From Galerina marginata (taxonomy: Eukaryota > Basidiomycota > Agaricomycetes > Agaricales > Galerinaceae), in assembly GCA_023014335.1 (NCBI GenBank), contig JAECYW010000026.1, positions 372,001 to 436,000 of the forward strand: DNA of 64,000 bases, read 5' to 3'. The stretch's first letter is position 1. Every line of letters begins with the position of its first letter. Positions 10,928 to 23,992 of the stretch are shown here, piece after piece. A model generated the notes under the pieces. That model worked only from the letters and a program-made list of their open reading frames with translations, was not told where the DNA came from and did not search any database. A program made the position numbers and the translations under genes.

Positions 10928-13640
10928 ATGACAGGCTTCTCTTCGCTGCCTCTGGCACCAGAAGAGGGCCACGACGACCAGCAACAGACGTTCAAAGGCG
11001 TCTCGAAGATCCTTGGACCGCGATGGGCACATCTCCCAACAATAACGGTGGGCTTGCTGGGAGTGCAGATATTCTGGAGCGTTGAGATGTCGTACGGTGC
11101 GTTGTGAGATTGTGTGGTATTTCCTGGTTGCTTACCGCCCAAAACTTTAGCGTCGCCGTACCTGCTTTCTCTTGGTTTATCAAAATCGAACATGGCTGTC
11201 GTGTTCATCGCAGGCCCGCTTTCTGGTCTCATTATGCAACCTCTTATCGGTGAGCTGCTGAATCCAAGTGCTTGTGGTCATTTCGACTTACTGTGAGTCA
11301 AGGTGTTCTCGCTGACAACAGCACTTCACGATTCGGTCGACGGCGACCGTATATGATGCTTGGAACAATTATCTGCATAACCGCTATGCTTCTATTAGGC
11401 TTCACGCGACCAGTCGCCTCAATATTTACAGGGTGGAATAACGACTCTGTACGTCTCATTTCCATTTCGTCGCTTCTACTGATCTCAAATCCACACAGAA
11501 CGACAGACTCACAATCGCCCTCGCTGTCCTATCCATATTCCTAATAGATTTCTCCATCAATGCTGGTGAGACTCGTATCTTGTTATCCGAATTTCTATAT
11601 GTTGACCGTCTACCCAGTACAGGCTGTTGACCGTGCCCTCGTCGTTGATACGTTACCTCCTTCGGAACAAGCTGCAGGAAACGCATGGGCTGCGCGGATG
11701 CTTGGTGTAGGAGCCGTTGCTGGTTTCTTTGTGTCAGTCCCAGGTTTCTGTACGGCACCCGCTTGACTGACACACTCTTGTAGCGGAAACATCGACCTGC
11801 CCAGGGTCCTTCCTTTCCTCGGGAAATCTCAGCTCCAAGTTCTTTCTGTCGTAGTCTCACTGCTCCTTTTCAGCGGTCATGCCCTTATGGCTGGCCTCGT
11901 CAAAGAGAAAGTTCTCCTTAAGACATTTACACCTGACGGGTGAGTGACCCTGACATCTTGCGAATGTCATGTCATTCGTGTTGAATATATTTATCAGAAA
12001 GTCGAACCGAAAGACGTTCGTCCAGGAGACAAAAGACATCTGGAGTAATATGCGAACTCTCCCGCGTGTCATTCGCCAAATCGTGTGTGCATTATTTGAC
12101 CTCTATTTTATTTCGACTCATGGGCTTTGACAGTGCATCATTCAATTCTTGTACGCCCCAGTTCCTGCTCCATCTCAATTCTCGCCTCACACACCCCAGT
12201 GCATGGATAGCCTGGTTCCCCGTTCTCTTCTACAGCACGATTTACGTAGGCGACCTCTACAAGACGTCCACTGCGCCAGCGAGCAACGCTGACGAGCAAG
12301 CCTTTCTTGACGCGGAGGCGACACGATTAGGCTCTCGTGCTCTCTTTTACTCTGCCCTGCTGTCTCTTCTCGTGAACCTTGCCCTACCTCTCTTCGTATC
12401 AGAGGCAGCTGGCAATGATCCATCTCGACCGTCGGCCAATGAGGAAACCTGGTGGGAGCGAGCGTGTCGTGTACCACGGGGAATGCAGGTCCACCTTGCG
12501 ACGGTATGGGCTGCCAGCCATCTGGTTTTCGCCGTTTGTATGTTCGCTACCTTGTAAGTTTATTGTCTGCTGTCTTCATCATAGTCACTGACATCCCGCA
12601 GTTTCACACATAGTGTTTGGGGGTCGACGTTCATTATCACCGTCACTGGATTCTCTTGGGCCATAACACAATGGGCCCCTTTCTCCTTGGTATGTAGACG
12701 CTCCCATCCCCACCGAAGTTCTCTCTTCTGATAAACCACTTTCATACAGCTTGCCGAAGCCATCCTAACCGAACCCGCGACCCAAACGACAGAAGAAGCA
12801 GGGGTCATCCGCCTCGCTGACACCCGCACACGACCACGACAACGACCGCGGACGAGCAGCGACCACGACAACGAGCGCGAGGTGTTCCTTCCTGGCGACG
12901 ACTCCGACTCTGAGGACGGGGATGGGGACGAGGGCGAAGAAGCGGCTCGGGAGGAAAGGAGGCGTGTGCTCGGTAATTCTGGAGCGCAGCTCAGTCGGAT
13001 TGACATCCGGGGAGCTGCTGGAGATGGGGATGTGGATGAGGACGGGTACGAGATCGTGCCTGGCCCCGGGGATGCTAACGGTAGAGCGGGAGGCGGGAGT
13101 ACGGTGGGCACTCTGAGTGCCAAAGCCGGCATCATCCTGGTAGGCCCAACTTCCCTTTATTTCCTCCCATCTGATTCTGATGCTGCTTGACTGGATATAC
13201 AGGGCATCCACAACATCTTCATCGTCATTCCGCAGTTCCTCGTCACCGGCTTCTCTGCCATTCTTTTTGCGCTCTTCGACCCGCAGCAGCCTGCCTTGCC
13301 CGCTCACCGCGCGCCGGTGGCTGCTGGTCCTGGGGCAGTGGTGAACGGCACGGTGGCGTTGGTGGGGAACGTTACGGCCGCTGTGGTTTCAAGAGCGCCC
13401 GAGCTTGTGGGCCAGCTGATTGGGCGGGCTGGGGATGTCGTTGAGGCTGGGGGCAAGCCGTCGAATACGGTTGTTTATATCTTCCGGTAAGCAAATCGTT
13501 CTTGCTTCGTTAGAAATGCTGTGACGTGGTGCTGATATTCTTCTCCTTGTGTTTGCACCACTTTCAGGATTGGCGGTGTCGCTGCGTCGTTCGCGTTCGT
13601 GCTGTGTTGGAGACTCGCGAGAGAGATACGGCATAGATAG
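10928..13640 (+). CDS. MFS sugar transporter, sucrose (GPH) type
   Basis: Twelve-helix proton-coupled transporter of the plasma membrane resembling sucrose / alpha-glucoside carriers. ATG at 10928 (MTGFSSLPLAPEEGHDD). Helix 1 contains LLGVQIFWSVEMSY, which splices to ASPYLLSLGLSKS. The family loop between helices 2 and 3 is GVLADNSTSRFGRRRPYM (D-x-x-x-x-R-x-G-R-R-R-P). The helix 4 region VDRALVVDTLPPSEQ is the acidic/arginine signature of sucrose transporters. Half two begins AWIAWFPVLFYSTIYVGD with a YKTS motif. A long, very acidic cytosolic loop (about 12890-13080) separates the last helices. The C-terminal helix FAFVLCWRLAREIRHR ends at 13640. It has many short introns and GC-rich 3' exons. 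Homologues take up disaccharides; the exact sugar cannot be read. Confidence 0.92.
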
Positions 13641-14512
13641 ATAGGATAAATGTGGTGTCGCGTGATATCGGACCTTCTTTTTTCTTGTATAGTGTAAGTT
13701 ATCAAGTACTATAGTGCCGTTTCGTGTATAATGCTCTAAATAGATAGTGAGTATAGCCAGCCCTCGTTCTGATGGACACTCCGTCACTTTGACCGTGGGA
13801 GGAGGATCCGCTAGAAAGCAAGGGGATGGGCCGACGTAAGTAGTGACTTGATATTATGGACGATGTCCTTCACTACTTTGATCGACCAGGGCTCATTTTG
13901 CTGCGAATGTCCTATCGTGAACGGTGTCGGCGTCAGTGTCTACGGTTTACAAGATGAACGCGTGTATTCACGAACCTTGACCAGAACGCCGATAACATTT
14001 GACTGGAAAGGTGCACTTACCCTGGTCGGGTCAGGGTTTGTAGCAATAAAGTAAGATATTTCGCCATCTCCAATCACAAGATAGCCTAATGTAGAGAGAC
14101 TTTATATATGCAGAAAGGAAAAGTCGTTGTGGTGACCTCTGGCCCGAGCTGCCCGAGCCCGGATTAGATTAGATAACATCAGGGACCGTGGCCTGTTGGC
14201 CTGTCCGTTTGTAAGTTAGATGGACGCGGTCCAGTGACGAACACATCCTTGCTTGATCCTGACCATTACGTGCTTGCCTGACCGCGCGCTTGCTAGAGTC
14301 CACGCGCTCCTCGAGCCTTGCAAGAACCGAGCTGCTAGAGTGGGCCCGATAGGCCTACTTCATCGTGGCCAACGACGTTGAAAACAGCGCCGACGACTTC
14401 TCGGATGTTAGAAAACGCCGTGTGTTTCACGCGGTGTGATAATTGTGACGAATGTCCTTAAAACGAGACTTCACACTTCCATCCACCAGTACTGATCCTT
14501 CTAACATCGTTA
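13641..14512. other. Intergenic, no gene recognised
   Basis: 0.87 kb with no convincing coding frame. It holds the presumed 3' region of the transporter and the upstream region of the FAD monooxygenase. Confidence 0.5.
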
Positions 14513-16656
14513 TGGCAGAACCTATTCCTGTGATCATCGTAAGTAGACGCACGATATCCTAGCAAGTATCTTACTGAAGCGACGAAACCTCTTCTAGGCT
14601 GGCGCCGGGCCTTCTGGTCTTGTTGCAGCCCTGACGCTGGCGCAGAATGGCATAAAAATCCGTGTCATCGACAAAGTCGAGAAACCTCACATAGGTTCTC
14701 GTGGATTCGGTATCCAGGTTGGAATATTCAGGCTACCTGAGCAGAAGAAGTCACTAATTCGCTCTGTATATCAAGCCTCGAACTTGCGAACTTTTCCAGA
14801 TGCTCGGTATCCTTGAGGACTTCCAGAGCAAGGCAACGCAAATTCCTACCATGCGAGCATATAAACTTCCAGGCGGCACCGTCCCCGTTAAAACTTGGGA
14901 TTTGTATGCAAAAACCGGTTCATGGCCTGATCGCCCATTCGTAAGGGTATAATTTAGGCCCCTAATGTGCAAAGAGCTTACGATATCAATTACTCAGGGG
15001 AATGGAGTCTGCCTCAGCCAGGATCAATTGGAAGAGATCCTCAGGAAGCACCTCGGAGAGTACGGGGTCGTAGTCGAGTACGGAAAGGGGTTGGTAGGGA
15101 TTGAACAGACAGAAACTGCGGTTGTGGCTGCTGTTGCTACATTCAAAGACGGCAAGTCGACTGGGGATCAGGAGCTGATTACCGCCGAATATTTAATTGG
15201 CGCGGATGGCGCCAAAGGTGGGTTATTAGACTGAAGTAGGACCAAGCAGCCAATTCATGTTCACGGTATCACAGGAGCCTCTAGGAAACTTCTTGGATTG
15301 ACTTTCCAAGGAGAAACGCGTGACGCCGACGGAATGGTCTGGGGAGACGTCGAAATTGACGGTCTGACCACGGCTGTGAGAATATGATAAACTAGTCGAA
15401 ATGCAAGCTAACGGTCAGACTTTTAGTATTGGAATATCTGGGGCAAGCCCGGTGCGTACACAATCATGGCGCGTCCCATCGCACCTGAGGGCAAAAACTT
15501 CGGAATTGGAATCACGGGACAGAATTTTGACCCGACCGACCTCGCCAATGAGGAGAAAGCTAAAGAATTCATTATCAATGAAACCGGTCGAGAAGATCTC
15601 AAGTTCGGCAACTTCACGTGGCTATCTTACTTTAAGTAAGTTTATTGATTCATATTGGAACGAATAAGTATGCGACTCACAAATTTGAAAAGGCCCAATA
15701 TGCGTATGGTAAACAAGTTTCAAGAAGGACGCGCCTTCATTGCAGGCGGTATGTCTTACTCTGATAAATTTTAATTATCGAGATTTTGAGATATTTTCTA
15801 GATGCTGGCCACGTTCACTCACCTACTGGTGCTCAAGGGTTAAACTGCAGTGTGCAGGACGCGGTAAGTTTTCGATCGGGTACATAAATAATACTGGCTT
15901 ACCATCTCCGCCTTAAAGGCTAATATATCTTGGAAACTTGCTCTGGTCATCAAAGGGTTCGCACCGCCACCTCTTCTTGGTACTTACAATACCGAGCGTT
16001 TGCCAATAATTGCACACATGCTGCAGGCCACCGGCTCACTTTACACTCATACAGTTCCCAAGCCAACGACCCCTGTCGGACAGCCGTCCGCCACAGAGAT
16101 TGGAAAGGAAGACGACGACAAGAAGTCTGGTTGGTTCCGCTGGCGAAATAATGCGCTGGAAATGTACGGTATCAATTACCGTTTCAGCGACATAGTAGTT
16201 GAAGAACGCGATACGCAGCCAGTGGATCGTGAAAGTCTCGTAGCACGGGCATACGACGGGTACGAAGGCCTTGGAACACTTCTTGCAGGCGACCGTGCAC
16301 CTCAAGCCCCTGGACTTGTCGATAAAGATGGGGGAAAAACGTCGTTGTTCGACTTGTTCAAACTCAATCTCCACACCGTGCTGATTTTTGCTCCTGACGG
16401 GGTTTTTCTCGGTGCCGAGGGCATGAAGAAATGGCCATCGGTCGTACAAACCTTGATCATCACCGAAACCGGAAAAGCCCCGGTCGTAGAAGATGTGTTA
16501 GCCCTCGTTGATAGTGAAGGCCATGCCACCAACGCATACCGCGTTATTGATGGGCAACTAACCATCATAGTAGTTCGTCCGGATGGGTTTGTGGGCGCGA
16601 TTGTGAAGGACATCGAAGGCGTAAACAGGTACTTTGCAAAGGTCTTCAGCACTTGA
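14513..16656 (+). CDS. FAD-dependent phenol-hydroxylase-type monooxygenase
   Basis: Class A flavoprotein aromatic hydroxylase (PheA/TfdB family), NAD(P)H-dependent. Start MAEPIPVII; a short first exon is followed by the dinucleotide-binding motif AGAGPSGLVAALTLAQ (GxGxxG) with an acidic residue in VIDKVEKP. The middle motif DG lies in LIGADGAKGASRKLLGL, split by an intron. The second FAD motif is AFIAGDAGHVHSPTGAQGLN, with NCSVQDAANISWKLALV after it. The C-terminal 220 residues form the thioredoxin-like domain typical of phenol 2-monooxygenases, ending FAKVFST at 16656. At least seven introns. In fungi such enzymes hydroxylate phenolics, either in catabolism or secondary metabolism; neighbours do not decide which. 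No targeting signal seen. Confidence 0.92.
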
Positions 16657-18355
16657 TTTGCCATCGCGAAGCACTCTTTTCAAATACAGTTACTCGTCTG
16701 CATTTTCTTTGTAACGATAGTCATATCTTGAGAATACCTTTATGCTCATCTTCCATCACCCACAACGGGCGGTGCAGGTTGGTATGAGATTCAACGAGTC
16801 CACAGTGCGACCCAGAATGGGGTGTCGGAAAGTGCAAGACCGCGTAAGCCCACGGCTCAAAGCTCCAGAAACTACTACAATTGGGGAGAAATCCTTAACA
16901 GCACGAGTAACTGCTACAATCGGAGGGTCCTCTCCCCTTACGCTCCAGAACCAGTGAGAAATAGTCAGAATGAAACGACTCCATGAGTGTTCAGTCAAGC
17001 ATCCCTCAGCATTACGATTCATCGCTTTACATCGAAGCGAGTAACGTGTCTGTGTGGGAGAAAGGCTCTCGCAGCCTGCATTTTCCCTCGTAGAACGGTT
17101 AAATTCGACCCAGCGCGTTGGGGTGGGTTGAGGATATTCGGTGTTTGAAAGACTTAGGTACATCGAATCCTTATGGTTCTCGAGGAACGGAAGGTTTGGA
17201 TCTGGGCGTGACACTGTAACTCGAGGTGCAGCGGTGTCAGAGCAGGTACGATCTAGCGCAGGGACCTAAGATTGACAAGTTGCTAGCGCCAGAGTGGTGG
17301 AGGCTAGCTATAGGATTCCGAGTGAGGTGGAATGACAGAGAAACATCCATGGAAAAATTTTACGAGTTTCGCGAGGAAGTCTTTGCATCACGGTTGACCT
17401 CAAGAGCAGATAAAATGCGCTGAGAGGGTGTAGAGAGCACGGGCTGGTTATTATGCACAAGGCGTAGGGTTCCCTTTAGGCAGTTTTTAAGCTCGAAGGC
17501 GGTACAGAAAAGCTCAGGGGGTAGTTCTTGTGACACTGGAGACACGGAAGCAGGAGTAAAGAGTGGCATCAGTACTCATCAGTGAAACTGTCTATCTAGG
17601 AATTTGCCAAAGATAGACAGTCGTATTCAGTAATTAGCGGCTCCGACGATGCAGTACCGTTGAAGACGACCCCCAGCCCAAGCCCCAGCCCCGGCCATAG
17701 AACGAATGGTATAGGACATCGTATCCGAGTCCCGGTTAGCAAGAATGTCGCAACCAAAGCGCCCGCCGAGGTTCACGTCAGCTTGGTTAGGCAAGCATAG
17801 ACAGAAACTCACCAGTTCTGTTGGCGTCTTCGGTCCCTTCGGCACCTCAAATCCTTCAAATAGGTTCGAATTGGGTTCGAATCCAAGAAATGCGTCGACT
17901 TTGTTGATTCCGTTCTTTTTCAGGGTTCACGTGTTCCGGCATATGACCGGCCCGAAGCTTCCGCAACCACGTATCTCTTGCGGCCGCCATTTGAACCCAC
18001 TTCTTAACAGCCAACCATTTTCATAACATTGTCATAATGTTCTCCACCTTCTTTTTCTCCCTTGCCATTCAAATATCATGGGTATTCTCTGGAATAATAT
18101 GTCATGCCTATGTTTCCTCGGTCGTTTTCTTGTTTGCTTCCTGCTCGAACGTCACGAACTGGCAGATTCACTCTTGAATGGCCCCGTCGTTTCCTTCCCG
18201 TCGGGTTTCTTGTCTCGTGGGCTTCTGGTAAGGCTCCCATGACGGACTCGGGTCGGTTTCCCTCAATCTTGGATCTGTAGCACGACATATAAGTCCGGAC
18301 AGAATGACGGGTCTCCAGTTTTTAGTTTGACGACACCTTACTCCAGTAATCTTCG
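16657..18355. other. Intergenic, no gene recognised
   Basis: 1.7 kb without a spliceable gene. An 11-bp tRNA B-box-like sequence near 17873 was tested and rejected. The right end holds the upstream region of the GH51 gene. Confidence 0.5.
18288..18293 (+). promoter_or_regulatory. Possible TATA element of GH51 gene
   Basis: TATAAG about 68 bp before the start codon at 18356, within the usual fungal TATA-to-ATG range. Weak evidence: short match only. Confidence 0.3.
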
Positions 18356-21300
18356 ATGATTAAACTCGGCTCTCTACTTCTGGCTCTGTCGGTGGGATTC
18401 GGGGTGGTAGTGGATGTTGGTATGGCGCAAACTACAGTGACTGTCAGTGCGACGGCGAGTCATCCTATTCCAACCGCTTTGTGTGAGCTTCTGTGCTTCT
18501 TCCCTGTTTAATTCGGCTGAGATGTGTTTTGGGCATGTATAGGGGGGCAGATGTTCGAGGTGAGGACCCATCATCTCTGAAGGAGTTTATGCTGAAACGG
18601 CTATTCTTAAGGACATTAACGTACGTACTTCACATTTCATCCGTCCGAACAATGCACCAACTACTTGAACTGCAGCACGTGAGCTTCCTTTATTTTAACT
18701 TCCATACGCTGCAGCCGACTTGACAACAACCATAGAGTGGAGATGGAGGTTTATACGCGGAACGTGAGCTCAAACGCTCAATACTTATCAACCACCTACT
18801 TACTGTCTTTCAGTTCTCCAGAACCGTGCTTTCCAGGTGATGACTCCAGGTGAACATTATTTTGCTCGCTCGTATGATATGGCCCAACGTTTGTCCCTCT
18901 TTGAAGGAACAACGGCAGCGTTACTAGGATGGAAAGCCCTCAAGGCGACTATTGCCGTCATTGCAGACTCCAAGCCTGTATCGTCTGCTTTGCCCAACTC
19001 ACTGCAGCTAACCATTCCTGCTGGAAACGCCGTTGGACTCGGCTTCGCAAACACTGGTTTCTCAGGTAATGTCGCACTCTCGCCGCCGCGGTTTCTGTGT
19101 TCATGTGAATCGTCCATAAGGCATCAAAGTAACTGCGGGAACGACATACAAGGCTTCGTTTTACTACCGCTTCCCAACCGCCTCCACATTCAGCGGCACC
19201 ATTTCTGCCAGCCTGCAGAGCTCAACTGGGGCGATCTTGGGCGTCCAAAAAGTGTCAGTTGTGGGCTCGCAGACGACGTGGAAGCAGGTGCAGCTGTCGA
19301 TCGCCGCCACGACCACGCCAAGTTCCACCGCCAACACGTTCGCCATTACAGTTGATGGGACCTCACCTGGGGACAAGATCAACTTTGCGATGCTATCGTT
19401 GTTTCCACCTACTTTTAAGAACAGAGCTAATGGAATGAGGGCGGATATTGCGCAGGTATGATACCCAAATTGATTATTAATTCTCAGCCCATGAATTTTT
19501 CCAGGCTCTCGCTGATATGAAACCCTCGTTCTTCCGCTTGCCTGGTGGAAATAATCTGGAAGGACCGACCATCGCCGCTCGCTGGCAGTGGAATGCCACT
19601 GTGAGTCTTTATATTCGTCGTCCCTAGTTTGTAGCTTTGTCCTAATCGTCTTCAAAAAAGGTCGGTCCGCTGCTCAACCGACCTGGTAATTTGTTCAAGC
19701 TGAGAAGCTAAATTTCCCGCTTCACTGACAGCGTTCATACAGGCCGCCTTGGTGATTGGGGCTACGTAAATACCGAGTGAGGTACCTTCCGTTCACATTG
19801 CCTACTTGGCATTAACATCCATTACTAGTGGTTTTGGTCTTTTCGAGCACCTTACTTGGTGTGAAGATCTCAATATGCAACCGATCATGGCTGTGTGGGC
19901 AGGTAAAAAGGGATCGTTGTTAAATTATGTACAAATTTGACGAGCCTCATATAGGATACGCACTTACTGGGGCCAGTCCCCGTGATGGAACAAGTGTCGC
20001 AGAGGCGGACTTTGGTCCTTACATCCAACAAGCCATCGACCAGGTAACCGTCACACCCCGAATTCTGTTCTTTTACAGTTTGAAAAGGATCGATTCGACT
20101 AGATCAACTTCGTCATTGGCGACCCAGCAAAGAGTGCTGCAGCTGCCCTGAGATCTTCATTAGGACACCCAGCACCTTTTGCCCTCAAATATGTCGAAAT
20201 CGGTAATGAGGACTTTTTCGGGTCTACAACGTTTGTGCTTTTCCTGCTGTTACTCTTTGCGTCTGCTCAATTTATTATACAACTAGATATGTCTATCGAT
20301 GGAAGGACATGGTCACCGCTCTGAAAGCCCAGTTCCCTACTCTCCGTAAGTCGGAAAGACGACGTTCCTCAAGATTCGTTGTATCTAATGCGACCGATTT
20401 TGTTTTAGATTTCATTGCGACTAGCAACGTAGGGAGTCCAGTACTGACTCCTAAACCAACGGAGTATGACATTCATGTCTATGACGCACCAAGTCAGTCC
20501 GTTACTTATGACTGAACCCAAATGAAACTGAGGTGTTTTCTCTATTCTCTAACTTTCAGCTTGGTTTGTTCAAAACACGTTTTACTACGATGGATTCAAG
20601 GTAATTCAATTTCTGTCGTGATATATTTTCTCGTTCACGACCTTATACTTGCCTAGCGTGATGGTACCCAATATTTCGAGGTAATGTTGCTCTCCTAGCC
20701 TCAATGCCACATTCTGCTGAGTACGTGTCGAAACCCAGGGAGAATACGCAGTTACCAAGACCCCAGCAGTTGGCCGACTGCCCTTCCCAACGCTGGAAAG
20801 TAAGTTCAAATGCTAATCGAAAAGTGTTTTTATTTAATTGTCTGTCGAAGGTGCCGTCGCAGAAGCCGCCTTCATGACCGGCCTTGAACGCAACAGCGAC
20901 ATTGTGTACGGAATCTGATTCTTATGCCTTATTCTCGATGGCTGATTTTTTGCAGATTTGCCGCAGCGTATGCACCACTTTTAGGCGTGAGTGATTCTAT
21001 TCTTTGACTTCGTTACATGGATCTTAACTTTCTGTAAAGAGCGTTGTAACCCATCAATGGACTCCAAATCTCCTTGCATTTGAGTAAGAGTCTGCCACCT
21101 TGCGTGTCTGGTTGGGGACTAACATTCAATAGCGCCGGGGCCGTATACAAATCAACCAGCTTCTACGTTCAACAGGTACGAAAGGGGAGATTCTTGAGCT
21201 TTCCTTTTGACTGATCAGATATACCTTTCAGCTCTTCAGTGTAAACCGAGGCGACCAATATCTGCCTAGCACTTTACCTAGTAAGACGGGTACGGTCTTC

Positions 21301-21640
21301 TGGAGCGTCGTTCGCAATACTCCAGCTGAACAAATAATTATCAAGGTACGTTAGTTCCCGCTTTCACAACCACCAACCACTTAACTCAGTGCAAACGTTC
21401 CAGATTTCCAACACCGCGACGACAGCGACGACCTTGACCTTTGTCCTGCCATTCAAAACGGTGGCTACCAAAGGAACACTTCAACTCTTAGGGGGAGGCG
21501 GAACCAATGAGACACTGAGCAACACCCCGGCGAATCCGACCCTCTTCGTACCGGTAACCAGCTCGATCAATACCGCGAAAACATTCAACTATGTGGCACC
21601 TGCATCTAGCGTTAGCGTTTTAACCATCACTGCGTCTTGA
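18356..21640 (+). CDS. Secreted GH51 alpha-L-arabinofuranosidase
   Basis: Extracellular glycoside hydrolase that releases arabinose from arabinan or arabinoxylan. ATG at 18356 gives a signal peptide (IKLGSLLLALSVGFGVVV) and mature TTVTVSATASHPIPT. The first intron joins to WGQMFE, and the GDGGLYAELLQNRAF block is also assembled over introns. A carbohydrate-binding-like jelly-roll segment follows (GIKVTAGTTYKASFYYRF, TFAITVDG). The catalytic barrel carries FFRLPGGNNLEGPT, GFGLFEHLTWCEDLNMQP, the acid/base glutamate in YVEIGNEDF and the presumed nucleophile in GEYAVTKTPA. The C-terminal beta domain ends SVSVLTITAS at 21640. This is the most intron-rich gene of the window (more than ten, several exons under 40 nt). 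Length fits the fungal A-type enzymes (about 630-650 residues). No sign of damage. Confidence 0.92.
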
Positions 21641-21956
21641 AAGATTTGAGACTTTGTAGGGCCAGTATTCTGTTAAATAACGAAAATCCTGTATTCCGTG
21701 TTTTAACGTACTTCGTGCCTTAACCCAACAAAACTTGAACGCGGATCTATTAAGCTTGAATCTTGCACTTCGAATTCAACCCAATCTGGAGGAAAACAAT
21801 TATAAACGTAATATGTAAGTGCGTAGCAATAACAGTACAACTTGAATTTCGAATTGGGACAACATGGACGTATGAATGAAGTCCATGGCCAAGCTATCAA
21901 GTAAATTCAGCTTCGCAGTGTCTCGTCGAGCCTAGTACCACTAGTCAGAATCCAGA

Positions 21957-23424
21957 TTATTCATTCTCGAGACGAGCCATAGCCAAGTAGCGCAACATGT
22001 CCTGGAAAGTTCTCGCCGCTCGGTGAATCTTACCAACGTGGTTATATACCTTGTGAAGGATCATGAGCATCGTCCCATAATTGTCGTTCGCATCCAAGCC
22101 TTCCTCGATCATCTGTTTCTGAAACGTCAGGACCCTAGCGAGAATGGCCTCCCGACCCAGTACCCTAGTCACAAACGAGGCTGGCACGGGTTTAGCTACC
22201 CATTGCTCGACTTCAGCTTTCAGGCTGGCAAGAAGTTCAGTGATCGTGCGGCGGAAGAGCTCGGATTCAGGAGTCGCGTTTACACACGCAGAGCAAGCAC
22301 AGACGATTCCATATGGCGCGAGAGTTTCCTGTCGGGTGGCAGCCGGGTCGAGAGGAATGCAGTAAGCATAGAAAAGCTCGTCTCCGGCCTTTATGTTTTT
22401 GGTGGCGAGAAATTGGATGGAGAAAGACGGAATGTCGAATATCGTGCGAGTATTGGGAAGGCAGCTATATCGGGGAAAGGGAAAAATGTGAGTATGTCAT
22501 GGTGGGCCCCAACAATTGAATTTTTACCTGTGGTTAATCCTCGAGCCGTCCCTAGCTATTGCTGCGTATCCGTTGTAGTCTGTAATCTTGGTGCCCACAG
22601 GTCCATCAACCAGGCCTCCGAGGGCAAAAGCATTCGTTCGGAAAATACCACCAATCGGACCGCTTCCATCTTCTTTATGCGAATTGGCGAGCTGCATGAA
22701 AGCCTCCTTTGCATCGTCTTCCATACGGTCTACCGCAGTTTTCAAAGTCGCTTCCCACTCGAACAATTGGATCTGCTTGCATTGATGCACCGTGTAATGG
22801 TCCTTGAAAGATGCGGGCACAAAAGATAAGTTGCGTGGGGCAATGAGGAACGGGCGTTCAGCGAATATAACCTCGCCGACCCTAATGTCGCGCGTCGCGA
22901 ACACGCCCAGACCCATTCCCGGAACTTCACGAATGAGATGCAGAGCTTTCCCACCAAGGGGTCGAGGTACAGGCTGAGGAAATCTCGGAGTGGCGAGTAT
23001 TTTTTTCTTTGTGTTACCAAGCACGATCCACTCGGTGTGTCCTTGGGGGTCTGGGGTTTCGCCGATGAAGGTAGCTGGCAAAGTGGTGTACGTCACAGCA
23101 GCGTCCGGATGATCCTCCGCGTAAGAAACCTCTCGCCCATGGAAGGGAACAGGTTTGTAGCCTTCTGGGACACCTGTGAATTGCATTCAGCTTGGCATAC
23201 CGAATGAACAAGAAATGCCACTGACCAGTATTCTCCACTTTTCCGTATAGAAACTTGGCTTTCGCCAGGTTTACTAAGCCAAACACGATATGAAGTAACC
23301 AAATGAAACTTCGTAGAGAGGGATACTCACCTTCCAATTCGTCCGATAGCCCCAAACCTTGGTCGTTCGGCGAAGAGCCACTTGTTGGGCCATTTTTTCC
23401 CGCCCTTTTCTTCTTATTAGGCAT
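21957..23424 (-). CDS. SMYD-like SET-domain protein, copy 1
   Basis: Putative protein-lysine methyltransferase. ATG at 23424 (MPNKKKRAGKNG, basic N-terminus). Exons join as ELEVNLAKAKFLYGKVENTG, then VPEGYKPVPFHG. A linker with GHTEWIVLG leads into the SET domain: GMGLGVFATRDIRVGEVIF (SAM-binding GxG), a long insert with NSHKEDGSGPIGGIFRTNAF, and SRINHS-CLPN, where the N-H-S-C motif is restored only after removing a 63-nt intron. Then come FSIQFLATKNIKAGDELFY and a cysteine cluster APYGIVCACSACVN (post-SET zinc site). The C-terminus is a helical TPR-like region ending MARLENE at 21957. There is no MYND finger in the insert, unlike animal SMYD proteins. Closest copy in the window is the gene at 31014-32455. 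Confidence 0.9.
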
Positions 23425-23992
23425 GTGGTTCAAAAAAAATCGCGAATTTCAAAGTATGAGGGTAGACAGACACTCGAGCGTTCAAGACGACGAGGTGAAG
23501 GGAGAGACGAAGGAATCAGAGCCACCACTTCACCTTTTGAACGCTCAAAAAAGCAGCTTTGTCATGTAGCCAGGAATGGAAGGACAAAGCATGTCGGTAA
23601 ACGCCCTTTGCACGGAAATCAAAGCGCGTCAAGTAGTTGTAGGTCATCTGAAAACGCAATTCTCCTTGCGTAACTTCGTCGCAATCAACTTGACTGAGGT
23701 TGTGGAGTTCTCTTGGCAATAACTTGTTATTGTTATCGAAGTCTAGCCTTCAGCGAGATTGGCGTTGGGTTGGCGATATCAAGGCAAGCTGGATTTACTG
23801 AACAGAGAACAAAAAATCAGAATAAGCACAGATAACTTTCGAAGGTCAAGGCAGAGGTTCTGGGAGAGCTGTGTGGGCCTTTTAACATGCGAGCCACCGT
23901 AGTCTCCGTGACAAATCACGTAATCAACTAGGAACACGTGCCTGTTGGTCCTTTGTTTTTCCGAATCTCAAGTCTTCCGTGAATACCTCACC

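Noticed and set aside
12560..13307. Long minus-strand open frames (180-190 codons) over the transporter gene
   Set aside because: They are antisense to GC-rich exons of a clear transporter and have only low-complexity Ser/Pro/Arg content.
17873..17884. GGTTCGAATCC-like sequence resembling a tRNA B box
   Set aside because: The flanking bases do not form a five-pair T stem and there is no A box or acceptor stem upstream.
22490..22570. Apparent N-H-R instead of N-H-S in the SET active site
   Set aside because: The R comes from reading into the intron; splicing gives AG+C or AG+T, a serine codon, so NHSC is intact in all four copies.
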